Origin: Liolophura sinensis
Taxonomy: Eukaryota > Mollusca > Polyplacophora > Chitonida > Chitonidae
Length of the DNA stretch: 31,100 bases
Assembly: GCF_032854445.1 (NCBI RefSeq)
Contig: NW_027018399.1
Location: forward strand, 1 to 31,100
Direction: 5' to 3'
Below, one piece after another: positions 11,323 through 21,186 of this stretch. A model generated the notes under the pieces. It did no database searches. It saw nothing but the letters and a program-made list of their open reading frames with translations, and was not told where the DNA came from. The stretch's first letter is position 1, and each line of letters starts with the position of its first letter. The position numbers and the translations under genes were made by a program.

Positions 11323-11870
11323 TTGGCTGTAGCCACAATTGAATCATCATTTATGTCAAAATCACGTGCCCAGCAACGGCTCTTACTCCATGGAAACCAA
11401 GGAAATTTCCAATTTTTCAACACCTGGAGATGCCTGACCCAATTGCGCATCTTTTGGCACCTTATTGATGTGGGTCAGTGTTCAATTGTACTTTTTACAG
11501 CAGACTGTATCAAGTACCTTGTGGTTTTTATATAAAAATGGTGTGGTTTTTCTACATGTAGATAAAGAGATTAAGTTTATCTTCGACTTAGAAGTAAGAC
11601 ATTTGCTGGGTGAGTTAAATGGGCTTGGCCCAAAGATTTGACATCTTCTGGGCTACCGAAGGGCACATAACTTATAATCAAAAGTTGAATATAGTAATGA
11701 CCAGTCGCGATGGTACATAGTACATGTAGCCGATTTCAATTAGCAAAAGGACCAGGCAAAAATCCAAAAGTAAAAAAAATGCTCCAATCGTGCTGGTAAG
11801 AGGCTAATCCGACGTATTTTGTGACGAGAAATCGAATGGTGCAAACCGCGTTGCTCTCCGACCAATACTT
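11323..11870 (+). repeat. Satellite unit M21, type B
   Basis: Type B has C at 87, C at 101, G at 202, gattaag, A at 321, G at 390 and the AA box. It is preceded by the gttgatctcc variant. It recurs at 14612, 16804 and 20639. Confidence 0.98.
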
Positions 11871-12418
11871 TTGGCTGTAGCCACAATTGAATCATCATTT
11901 ATGTCAAAATCACGTGCCCAGCAACGGCTCTTACTCCATGGAAACCAAGGAAATTTCCAATTTTTCAACAGCTGGAGATGCCTGACCCAATTGCGCATCT
12001 TTTGGCACCTTATTGATGTGGGTCAGTGTTCAATTGTACTTTTTACAGCAGACTGTATCAAGTACCTTGTGCTTTTTATATAAAAATCGTGTGATTTTTC
12101 TACATGTAGATAAAGACATTGAGTTTATCTTCGACTTAGAAGTAAGACATTTGCTGGGTGAGTTAAATGGGCTTGGCCCAAAGATTTGACATCTTCTGGG
12201 CTACCGAAGGGCACATAACTTATAATCAAAAGTTGAATATAGTAATGACCAGTCGCGATGGTACATAGTACATGTAGCCGATTTCAATTAGCAAAAGGAC
12301 CAGGCAAAAATCCAAAAGTGGAAAAAATGTTCCAATGCTGCTGGTAAGAGGCTAATCCGACGTATTTTGTGACGAGAAATCGAATGGTGCAAACCGCGTT
12401 GCTCTCCGACCAATACTT
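11871..12418 (+). repeat. Satellite unit M22, type C
   Basis: Type C has C at 87, G at 101, C at 202 (gtgctttt), C at 218 and A at 224 (aatCgtgtgAt) and cattgag. This copy has G at 390 and the GG box. Confidence 0.98.
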
Positions 12419-12966
12419 TTGGCTGTAGCCACAATTGAATCATCATTTATGTCAAAATCACGTGCCCAGCAACGGCTCTTACTCCATGGAAACCAAGGAA
12501 ATTTCCAATTTTTCAACACCTGGAGATGCCTGACCCATTTGCGCATCTTTTGGCACCTTATTGATGTGGGTCAGTGTTCAATTGTACTTTTTACAGCAGG
12601 CTGTATCAAGTACCTTGTGGTTTTTATATAAAAATGGTGTGGTTTTTCTACATGTAGATAAAGAGATTAAGTTTATCTTCGACTTAGAAGTAAGACATTT
12701 GCTGGGTGAGTTAAATGGGCTTGGCCCAAAGATTTGACATCTTCTGGGCTACCGAAGGGCACATAACTTATAATCAAAAGTTGAATATAGTAATGACCAG
12801 TCGCGATTGTACATAGTACATGTAGCCGATTTCAATTAGCAAAAGGACCAGGCAAAAATCCAAAAGTGGAAAAAATGTTCCAATGCTGCTGGTAAGAGGC
12901 TAATCCGACGTATTTTGTGACGAGAAATCGAATGGTGCAAACCGCGTTGCTCTCCGACCAATACTT
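12419..12966 (+). repeat. Satellite unit M23, type D
   Basis: Type D is defined by T at 120 (acccatttg) and G at 182 (caggctg), with G at 202 and gattaag. These two changes occur together in six units and nowhere else. Confidence 0.98.
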
Positions 12967-13004
12967 TTGGCTGTAGCCACAATTGAATCATCATTTATGT
13001 CAAA

Positions 13005-13012
13005 ATCACGTG
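13005..13012. promoter_or_regulatory. ATCACGTG E-box-like site, once per unit
   Basis: ATCACGTG contains the palindrome CACGTG and fits the budding-yeast CDEI consensus RTCACRTG. It is kept in the units read, at offset 39-46; M14 has TTCACGTG. Binding by a bHLH protein is possible but not shown. Confidence 0.3.
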
Positions 13013-13172
13013 CCCAGCAACGGCTCTTACTCCATGGAAACCAAGGAAATTTCCAATTTTTCAACACCTGGAGATGCCTGACCCAATTGCGCATCTTTTG
13101 GCACCTTATTGATGTGGGTCAGTGTTCAATTGTACTTTTTACAGCAGACTGTATCAAGTACCTTGTGGTTTT

Positions 13173-13182
13173 TATATAAAAA
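13173..13182 (+). promoter_or_regulatory. TATATAAAAA stretch, once per unit
   Basis: This TATA-box-like stretch at about offset 207 follows a T run and is present in nearly all units. It could help start satellite transcripts, but AT-rich DNA often holds such strings. M11 loses the sequence just after it. Confidence 0.25.
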
Positions 13183-13194
13183 TGGTGTGGTTTT

Positions 13195-13206
13195 TCTACA
13201 TGTAGA
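13195..13206. repeat. Perfect 12-bp palindrome TCTACATGTAGA
   Basis: It is present at about offset 229 in the units read except M11, where a deletion removes most of it. Its TACATGTA centre recurs at 13365-13372, 170 bp on, within the same unit. Confidence 0.9.
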
Positions 13207-13263
13207 TAAAGAGATTAAGTTTATCTTCGACTTAGAAGTAAGACATTTGCTGGGTGAGTTAAA

Positions 13264-13276
13264 TGGGCTTGGCCCA
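13264..13276. repeat. TGGGC-TTG-GCCCA hairpin
   Basis: Five-base arms with a three-base loop at about offset 298. In G units (22283, 27201, 30477) the middle becomes TGGGCC-T-GGCCCA, with six-base arms. There is no T run after it, so it does not resemble a bacterial terminator. Confidence 0.8.
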
Positions 13277-13355
13277 AAGATTTGACATCTTCTGGGCTAC
13301 CGAAGGGCACATAACTTATAATCAAAAGTTGAATATAGTAATGACCAGTCGCGAT

Positions 13356-13372
13356 TGTACATAGTACATGTA
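13356..13372. repeat. TGTAC-ATA-GTACA inverted repeat overlapping TACATGTA
   Basis: Five-base arms around ATA overlap a second palindrome, TACATGTA. Units with G at offset 390 have GGTAC and lose the outermost pair. Confidence 0.75.
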
Positions 13373-13454
13373 GCCGATTTCAATTAGCAAAAGGACCAGG
13401 CAAAAATCCAAAAGTGGAAAAAATGTTCCAATGCTGCTGGTAAGAGGCTAATCC

Positions 13455-13497
13455 GACGTATTTTGTGACGAGAAATCGAATGGTGCAAACCGCGTTG
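13455..13497. other. Invariant CpG-rich core of the unit (reference position)
   Basis: In the reference unit the core runs from gacgtatttt to accgcgttg. In every copy I read it has no substitution; I saw only one-base insertions at 4693-4698 and 24980-24985. It holds five of the unit's roughly 15 CpGs in 43 bp. Conservation could reflect a bound protein or only recent homogenisation. Confidence 0.6.
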
Positions 13498-13514
13498 ATC
13501 TCCGACCAATACTT

Positions 13515-14062
13515 TTGGCTGTAGCCACAATTGAATCATCATTTATGTCAAAATCACGTGCCCAGCAACGGCTCTTACTCCATGGAAACCAAGGAAATTT
13601 CCAATTTTTCAACACCTGGAGATGCCTGACCCAATTGCGCATCTTTTGGCACCTTATTGATGTGGGTCAGTGTTCAATTGTACTTTTTACAGCAGACTGT
13701 ATCAAGTACCTTGTGTTTTTTATATAAAAATGGTGTGGTTTTTCTACATGTAGATAAAGACATTGAGTTTATCTTCGACTTAGAAGTAAGACATTTGCTG
13801 GGTGAGTTAAATGGGCTTGGCCCAAAGATTTGACATCTTCTGGGCTACCGAAGGGCACATAACTTATAATCAAAAGTTGAATATAGTAATGACCAGTCGC
13901 GATTGTACATAGTACATGTAGCCGATTTCAATTAGCAAAAGGACCAGGCAAAAATCCAAAAGTGGAAAAAATGTTCCAATGCTGCTGGTAAGAGGCTAAT
14001 CCGACGTATTTTGTGACGAGAAATCGAATGGTGCAAACCGCGTTGCTCTCCGACCAATACTT
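13515..14062 (+). repeat. Satellite unit M25, type F
   Basis: Markers are C at 87 and 101, T at 202, cattgag, A at 321, T at 390 and the GG box. Up to offset about 201 it equals the B unit at 16804. After that it equals M19, which is consistent with the junction of a tandem duplication. Confidence 0.98.
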
Positions 14063-14611
14063 TTGGCTGTAGCCACAATTGAATCATCATTTATGTCAAA
14101 ATCACGTGCCCAGCAACGGCTCTTACTCCATGGAAACCAAGGAAATTTCCAATTTTTCAACACCTGGAGATGCCTGACCCAATTGCGCATCTTTTGGCAC
14201 CTTATTGATGTGGGTCAGTGTTCAATTGTACTTTTTACAGCAGACTGTATCAAGTACCTTGGTTTTTTTTATATAAAAATGGTGTGGTTTTTCTACATGT
14301 AGATAAAGAGATTAAGTTTATCTTCGACTTAGAAGTAAGACATTTGCTGGGTGAGTTAAATGGGCTTGGCCCAAAGATTTGACATCTTCTGGGCTACAGA
14401 AGGGCACATAACTTATAATCAAAAGTTGAATATAGTAATGACCAGTCGCGATTGTACATAGTACATGTAGCCGATTTCAATTAGCAAAAGGACCAGGCAA
14501 AAATCCAAAAGTGGAAAAAATGTTCCAATGCTGCTGGTAAGAGGCTAATCCGACGTATTTTGTGACGAGAAATCGAATGGTGCAAACCGCGTTGATCTCC
14601 GACCAATACTT
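14063..14611 (+). repeat. Satellite unit M26, type A
   Basis: It has the same eight-T run, ctacagaag and gttgatctcc states as M20. It is 549 bp long for the same reason. Confidence 0.98.
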
Positions 14612-15159
14612 TTGGCTGTAGCCACAATTGAATCATCATTTATGTCAAAATCACGTGCCCAGCAACGGCTCTTACTCCATGGAAACCAAGGAAATTTCCA
14701 ATTTTTCAACACCTGGAGATGCCTGACCCAATTGCGCATCTTTTGGCACCTTATTGATGTGGGTCAGTGTTCAATTGTACTTTTTACAGCAGACTGTATC
14801 AAGTACCTTGTGGTTTTTATATAAAAATGGTGTGGTTTTTCTACATGTAGATAAAGAGATTAAGTTTATCTTCGACTTAGAAGTAAGACATTTGCTGGGT
14901 GAGTTAAATGGGCTTGGCCCAAAGATTTGACATCTTCTGGGCTACCGAAGGGCACATAACTTATAATCAAAAGTTGAATATAGTAATGACCAGTCGCGAT
15001 GGTACATAGTACATGTAGCCGATTTCAATTAGCAAAAGGACCAGGCAAAAATCCAAAAGTAAAAAAAATGCTCCAATCGTGCTGGTAAGAGGCTAATCCG
15101 ACGTATTTTGTGACGAGAAATCGAATGGTGCAAACCGCGTTGCTCTCCGACCAATACTT
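14612..15159 (+). repeat. Satellite unit M27, type B
   Basis: It matches M21 at all marker sites, including G at 390 and the AA box. Confidence 0.98.
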
Positions 15160-15707
15160 TTGGCTGTAGCCACAATTGAATCATCATTTATGTCAAAATC
15201 ACGTGCCCAGCAACGGCTCTTACTCCATGGAAACCAAGGAAATTTCCAATTTTTCAACAGCTGGAGATGCCTGACCCAATTGCGCATCTTTTGGCACCTT
15301 ATTGATGTGGGTCAGTGTTCAATTGTACTTTTTACAGCAGACTGTATCAAGTACCTTGTGCTTTTTATATAAAAATCGTGTGATTTTTCTACATGTAGAT
15401 AAAGACATTGAGTTTATCTTCGACTTAGAAGTAAGACATTTGCTGGGTGAGTTAAATGGGCTTGGCCCAAAGATTTGACATCTTCTGGGCTACCGAAGGG
15501 CACATAACTTATAATCAAAAGTTGAATATAGTAATGACCAGTCGCGATGGTACATAGTACATGTAGCCGATTTCAATTAGCAAAAGGACCAGGCAAAAAT
15601 CCAAAAGTGGAAAAAATGTTCCAATGCTGCTGGTAAGAGGCTAATCCGACGTATTTTGTGACGAGAAATCGAATGGTGCAAACCGCGTTGCTCTCCGACC
15701 AATACTT
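15160..15707 (+). repeat. Satellite unit M28, type C
   Basis: It matches M22 at all marker sites, including G at 390, a state that later C copies lack. Confidence 0.98.
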
Positions 15708-16255
15708 TTGGCTGTAGCCACAATTGAATCATCATTTATGTCAAAATCACGTGCCCAGCAACGGCTCTTACTCCATGGAAACCAAGGAAATTTCCAATTT
15801 TTCAACACCTGGAGATGCCTGACCCATTTGCGCATCTTTTGGCACCTTATTGATGTGGGTCAGTGTTCAATTGTACTTTTTACAGCAGGCTGTATCAAGT
15901 ACCTTGTGGTTTTTATATAAAAATGGTGTGGTTTTTCTACATGTAGATAAAGAGATTAAGTTTATCTTCGACTTAGAAGTAAGACATTTGCTGGGTGAGT
16001 TAAATGGGCTTGGCCCAAAGATTTGACATCTTCTGGGCTACCGAAGGGCACATAACTTATAATCAAAAGTTGAATATAGTAATGACCAGTCGCGATTGTA
16101 CATAGTACATGTAGCCGATTTCAATTAGCAAAAGGACCAGGCAAAAATCCAAAAGTGGAAAAAATGTTCCAATGCTGCTGGTAAGAGGCTAATCCGACGT
16201 ATTTTGTGACGAGAAATCGAATGGTGCAAACCGCGTTGCTCTCCGACCAATACTT
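15708..16255 (+). repeat. Satellite unit M29, type D
   Basis: It has acccatttg and caggctg as in M23, then gattaag, T at 390 and the GG box. Confidence 0.98.
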
Positions 16256-16803
16256 TTGGCTGTAGCCACAATTGAATCATCATTTATGTCAAAATCACGT
16301 GCCCAGCAACGGCTCTTACTCCATGGAAACCAAGGAAATTTCCAATTTTTCAACACCTGGAGATGCCTGACCCAATTGCGCATCTTTTGGCACCTTATTG
16401 ATGTGGGTCAGTGTTCAATTGTACTTTTTACAGCAGACTGTATCAAGTACCTTGTGGTTTTTATATAAAAATGGTGTGGTTTTTCTACATGTAGATAAAG
16501 AGATTAAGTTTATCTTCGACTTAGAAGTAAGACATTTGCTGGGTGAGTTAAATGGGCTTGGCCCAAAGATTTGACATCTTCTGGGCTACCGAAGGGCACA
16601 TAACTTATAATCAAAAGTTGAATATAGTAATGACCAGTCGCGATTGTACATAGTACATGTAGCCGATTTCAATTAGCAAAAGGACCAGGCAAAAATCCAA
16701 AAGTGGAAAAAATGTTCCAATGCTGCTGGTAAGAGGCTAATCCGACGTATTTTGTGACGAGAAATCGAATGGTGCAAACCGCGTTGATCTCCGACCAATA
16801 CTT
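16256..16803 (+). repeat. Satellite unit M30, type E
   Basis: It matches M24, including A at 532. It is followed directly by a B unit, unlike M24, which is followed by F. Confidence 0.98.
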
Positions 16804-17351
16804 TTGGCTGTAGCCACAATTGAATCATCATTTATGTCAAAATCACGTGCCCAGCAACGGCTCTTACTCCATGGAAACCAAGGAAATTTCCAATTTTTCA
16901 ACACCTGGAGATGCCTGACCCAATTGCGCATCTTTTGGCACCTTATTGATGTGGGTCAGTGTTCAATTGTACTTTTTACAGCAGACTGTATCAAGTACCT
17001 TGTGGTTTTTATATAAAAATGGTGTGGTTTTTCTACATGTAGATAAAGAGATTAAGTTTATCTTCGACTTAGAAGTAAGACATTTGCTGGGTGAGTTAAA
17101 TGGGCTTGGCCCAAAGATTTGACATCTTCTGGGCTACCGAAGGGCACATAACTTATAATCAAAAGTTGAATATAGTAATGACCAGTCGCGATGGTACATA
17201 GTACATGTAGCCGATTTCAATTAGCAAAAGGACCAGGCAAAAATCCAAAAGTAAAAAAAATGCTCCAATCGTGCTGGTAAGAGGCTAATCCGACGTATTT
17301 TGTGACGAGAAATCGAATGGTGCAAACCGCGTTGCTCTCCGACCAATACTT
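16804..17351 (+). repeat. Satellite unit M31, type B
   Basis: It is a type B copy 2,192 bp (four units) after M27, with G at 202, gattaag, G at 390 and the AA box. Confidence 0.98.
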
Positions 17352-17899
17352 TTGGCTGTAGCCACAATTGAATCATCATTTATGTCAAAATCACGTGCCC
17401 AGCAACGGCTCTTACTCCATGGAAACCAAGGAAATTTCCAATTTTTCAACAGCTGGAGATGCCTGACCCAATTGCGCATCTTTTGGCACCTTATTGATGT
17501 GGGTCAGTGTTCAATTGTACTTTTTACAGCAGACTGTATCAAGTACCTTGTGCTTTTTATATAAAAATCGTGTGATTTTTCTACATGTAGATAAAGACAT
17601 TGAGTTTATCTTCGACTTAGAAGTAAGACATTTGCTGGGTGAGTTAAATGGGCTTGGCCCAAAGATTTGACATCTTCTGGGCTACCGAAGGGCACATAAC
17701 TTATAATCAAAAGTTGAATATAGTAATGACCAGTCGCGATTGTACATAGTACATGTAGCCGATTTCAATTAGCAAAAGGACCAGGCAAAAATCCAAAAGT
17801 GGAAAAAATGTTCCAATGCTGCTGGTAAGAGGCTAATCCGACGTATTTTGTGACGAGAAATCGAATGGTGCAAACCGCGTTGCTCTCCGACCAATACTT
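17352..17899 (+). repeat. Satellite unit M32, type C
   Basis: It is type C with T at 390 in place of the G seen in M22 and M28. It shares this state with the later copies at 21187, 26106 and 29379. Confidence 0.98.
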
Positions 17900-18447
17900 T
17901 TGGCTGTAGCCACAATTGAATCATCATTTATGTCAAAATCACGTGCCCAGCAACGGCTCTTACTCCATGGAAACCAAGGAAATTTCCAATTTTTCAACAC
18001 CTGGAGATGCCTGACCCATTTGCGCATCTTTTGGCACCTTATTGATGTGGGTCAGTGTTCAATTGTACTTTTTACAGCAGGCTGTATCAAGTACCTTGTG
18101 GTTTTTATATAAAAATGGTGTGGTTTTTCTACATGTAGATAAAGAGATTAAGTTTATCTTCGACTTAGAAGTAAGACATTTGCTGGGTGAGTTAAATGGG
18201 CTTGGCCCAAAGATTTGACATCTTCTGGGCTACCGAAGGGCACATAACTTATAATCAAAAGTTGAATATAGTAATGACCAGTCGCGATTGTACATAGTAC
18301 ATGTAGCCGATTTCAATTAGCAAAAGGACCAGGCAAAAATCCAAAAGTGGAAAAAATGTTCCAATGCTGCTGGTAAGAGGCTAATCCGACGTATTTTGTG
18401 ACGAGAAATCGAATGGTGCAAACCGCGTTGCTCTCCGACCAATACTT
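17900..18447 (+). repeat. Satellite unit M33, type D
   Basis: It has acccatttg and caggctg, then gattaag, T at 390 and the GG box. Confidence 0.98.
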
Positions 18448-18994
18448 TTGGCTGTAGCCACAATTGAATCATCATTTATGTCAAAATCACGTGCCCAGCA
18501 ACGGCTCTTACTCCATGGAAACCAAGGAAATTTCCAATTTTTCAACACCTGGAGATGCCTGACCCAATTGCGCATCTTTGGCACCTTATTGATGTGGGTC
18601 AGTGTTCAATTGTACTTTTTACAGCAGACTGTATCAAGTACCTTGTGGTTTTTATATAAAAATGGTGTGGTTTTTCTACATGTAGATAAAGAGATTAAGT
18701 TTATCTTCGACTTAGAAGTAAGACATTTGCTGGGTGAGTTAAATGGGCTTGGCCCAAAGATTTGACATCTTCTGGGCTACCGAAGGGCACATAACTTATA
18801 ATCAAAAGATGAATATAGTAATGACCAGTCGCGATTGTACATAGTACATGTAGCCGATTTCAATTAGCAAAAGGACCAGGTAAATATCCAAAAGTGGAAA
18901 AAATGTTCCAATGCTGCTGGTAAGAGGCTAATCCGACGTATTTTGTGACGAGAAATCGAATGGTGCAAACCGCGTTGCTCTCCAACCAATACTT
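18448..18994 (+). repeat. Satellite unit M34, E-like head and H-like tail
   Basis: The head resembles type E. The tail has A at 363 (aaagatgaat) and caggTaaaTatcc, otherwise seen in the H units at 22831 and 27750. One T is missing in catctttggc, and a private tctccAacc precedes the next unit. Confidence 0.97.
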
Positions 18995-19542
18995 TTGGCT
19001 GTAGCCACAATTGAATCATCATTTATGTCAAAATCACGTGCCCAGCAACGGCTCTTACTCCATGGAAACCAAGGAAATTTACAATTTTTCAACAGCTGGA
19101 GATGCCTGACCCAATTGCGCATCTTTTGGCAACTTATTGATGTGGGTCAGTGTTCAATTGTACTTTTTACAGCAGACTGTATCAAGTACCTTGTGTTTTT
19201 TATATAAAAATGGTGTGGTTTTTCTACATGTAGATAAAGACATTGAGTTTATCTTCGACTTAGAAGTAAGACATTTGCTGGGTGAGTTAAATGGGCTTGG
19301 CCCAAAGATTTGACGTCTTCTGGGCTACCGAAGGGCACATAACTTATAATCAAAAGTTGAATATAGTAATGACCAGTCGCGATGGTACATAGTACATGTA
19401 GCCGATTTCAATTAGCAAAAGGACCAGGCAAAAATCCAAAAGTGGAAAAAATGTTCCAATGCTGCTGGTAAGAGGCTAATCCGACGTATTTTGTGACGAG
19501 AAATCGAATGGTGCAAACCGCGTTGCTCTCCGACCAATACTT
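18995..19542 (+). repeat. Satellite unit M35
   Basis: It has A at 87, G at 101, a private ggcAactta, T at 202, then the linked cattgag, G at 321 and G at 390. It leads into a K unit, as M18 does 17 units upstream. Confidence 0.97.
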
Positions 19543-20090
19543 TTGGCTGTAGCCACAATTGAATCATCAATTATGTCAAAATCACGTGCCCAGCAACGGC
19601 TCTTACTCCATGGAAACCAAGGAAATTTACAATTTTTCAACACCTGGAGATGCCTGGCCCAATTGCGCATCTTTTGGCACCTTATTGATGTGGGTCAGTG
19701 TTCAATTGTACTTTTTACAGCAGACTGTATCAAGTACCTTGTGTTTTTTATATAAAAATGGTGTGGTTTTTCTACATGTAGATAAAGACATTGAGTTTAT
19801 CTTCGACTTAGAAGTAAGACATTTGCTGGGTGAGTTAAATGGGCTTGGCCCAAAGATTTGACATCTTCTGGGCTACCGAAGGGCACATAACTTATAATCA
19901 AAAGTTGAATATAGTAATGACCAGTCGCGATTGTACATAGTACATGTAGCCGATTTCAATTAGCAAAAGGACCAGGCAAAAATCCAAAAGTGGAAAAAAT
20001 GTTCCAATGCTGCTGGTAAGAGGCTAATCCGACGTATTTTGTGACGAGAAATCGAATGGTGCAAACCGCGTTGCTCTCCGACCAATACTT
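19543..20090 (+). repeat. Satellite unit M36, type K
   Basis: It matches M19 at all marker sites (A at 28, A at 87, G at 115, T at 202, cattgag, T at 390). Confidence 0.98.
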
Positions 20091-20638
20091 TTGGCTGTAG
20101 CCACAATTGAATCATCATTTATGTCAAAATCACGTGCCCAGCAACGGCTCTTACTCCATGGAAACCAAGGAAATTTCCAATTTTTCAACACCTGGAGATG
20201 CCTGCCCCAATTGCGCATCTTTTGGCACCTTATTGATGTGGGTCAGTGTTCAATTGTACTTTTTACAGCAGACTGTATCAAGTACCTTGTGTTTTTTATA
20301 TAAAAATGGTGTGGTTTTTCTACATGTAGATAAAGAGATTAAGTTTATCTTCGACTTAGAAGTAAGACATTTGCTGGGTGAGTTAAATGGGCTTGGCCCA
20401 AAGATTTGACATCTTCTGGGCTACAGAAGGGCACATAACTTATAATCAAAAGTTGAATATAGTAATGACCAGTCGCGATTGTACATAGTACATGTAGCCG
20501 ATTTCAATTAGCAAAAGGACCAGGCAAAAATCCAAAAGTGGAAAAAATGTTCCAATGCTGCTGGTAAGAGGCTAATCCGACGTATTTTGTGACGAGAAAT
20601 CGAATGGTGCAAACCGCGTTGATCTCCGACCAATACTT
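20091..20638 (+). repeat. Satellite unit M37, A-like
   Basis: It keeps A at 335 (ctacagaag) and A at 532 of type A but has gtgtttttt instead of the eight-T form. It also has a private cctgCccc change. It occupies the same place between K and B as M20. Confidence 0.97.
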
Positions 20639-21186
20639 TTGGCTGTAGCCACAATTGAATCATCATTTATGTCAAAATCACGTGCCCAGCAACGGCTCTT
20701 ACTCCATGGAAACCAAGGAAATTTCCAATTTTTCAACACCTGGAGATGCCTGACCCAATTGCGCATCTTTTGGCACCTTATTGATGTGGGTCAGTGTTCA
20801 ATTGTACTTTTTACAGCAGACTGTATCAAGTACCTTGTGGTTTTTATATAAAAATGGTGTGGTTTTTCTACATGTAGATAAAGAGATTAAGTTTATCTTC
20901 GACTTAGAAGTAAGACATTTGCTGGGTGAGTTAAATGGGCTTGGCCCAAAGATTTGACATCTTCTGGGCTACCGAAGGGCACATAACTTATAATCAAAAG
21001 TTGAATATAGTAATGACCAGTCGCGATGGTACATAGTACATGTAGCCGATTTCAATTAGCAAAAGGACCAGGCAAAAATCCAAAAGTAAAAAAAATGCTC
21101 CAATCGTGCTGGTAAGAGGCTAATCCGACGTATTTTGTGACGAGAAATCGAATGGTGCAAACCGCGTTGCTCTCCGACCAATACTT
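20639..21186 (+). repeat. Satellite unit M38, type B
   Basis: It is a type B copy with G at 390 and the AA box, preceded by gttgatctcc. Confidence 0.98.

Larger units (their letters stand above)
12967..13514 (+). repeat. Satellite unit M24, type E (reference unit)
   Basis: This unit is closest to plain consensus: C at 87 and 101, A at 120, G at 202, gattaag, A at 321, T at 363 and 390 and the GG box. Its only special state is A at 532. I use it to place the sub-unit motifs listed separately. Confidence 0.98.
10774..14062 (+). repeat. Six-unit higher-order repeat A-B-C-D-E-F, copy 1
   Basis: Units start at 10774 (A), 11323 (B), 11871 (C), 12419 (D), 12967 (E) and 13515 (F), total 3,289 bp. 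Every marker site in A to E is repeated in the same order 3,289 bp downstream. This is the clearest higher-order period in the window. Confidence 0.93.
14063..16803 (+). repeat. Higher-order repeat copy 2, A-B-C-D-E without F
   Basis: Five units start at 14063, 14612, 15160, 15708 and 16256 and repeat A to E of copy 1 at all marker sites. The next unit is B (16804) instead of F then A, so the array loses phase by two units here. Confidence 0.93.

Noticed and set aside
13032-13037. CCATGG as a start-codon context
   Set aside because: The frame from this ATG closes quickly and no open frame is preserved. It is only a conserved hexamer in the unit.
12900-13094. A 64-codon ATG-started frame on the minus strand, intact in most units
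   Set aside because: It recurs only because the unit recurs. Nearly all marker changes inside it replace a residue (offsets 28, 87, 101, 115, 120, 532), single-base indels break it in several units, and no domain is recognisable. Nothing suggests selection on the protein.
12967-13179. A 70-codon plus-strand frame, extended to about 105 codons in some units
   Set aside because: It starts at TTG, overlaps the minus-strand frame, gains its longer end only through one-base deletions, and varies mostly at residue-changing positions. The tail FLHVDKEIKFIFDLEV looks protein-like but changes with the gattaag/cattgag switch.
13224-13240. CENP-B-box-like match at ttcgacttaga
   Set aside because: It fits the TTCG....A part, but the required CGGG half is AGTA. 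The minus strand offers no better match.
13264-13276. Rho-independent terminator
   Set aside because: The arms are five bases and no T run follows. The context is not bacterial.
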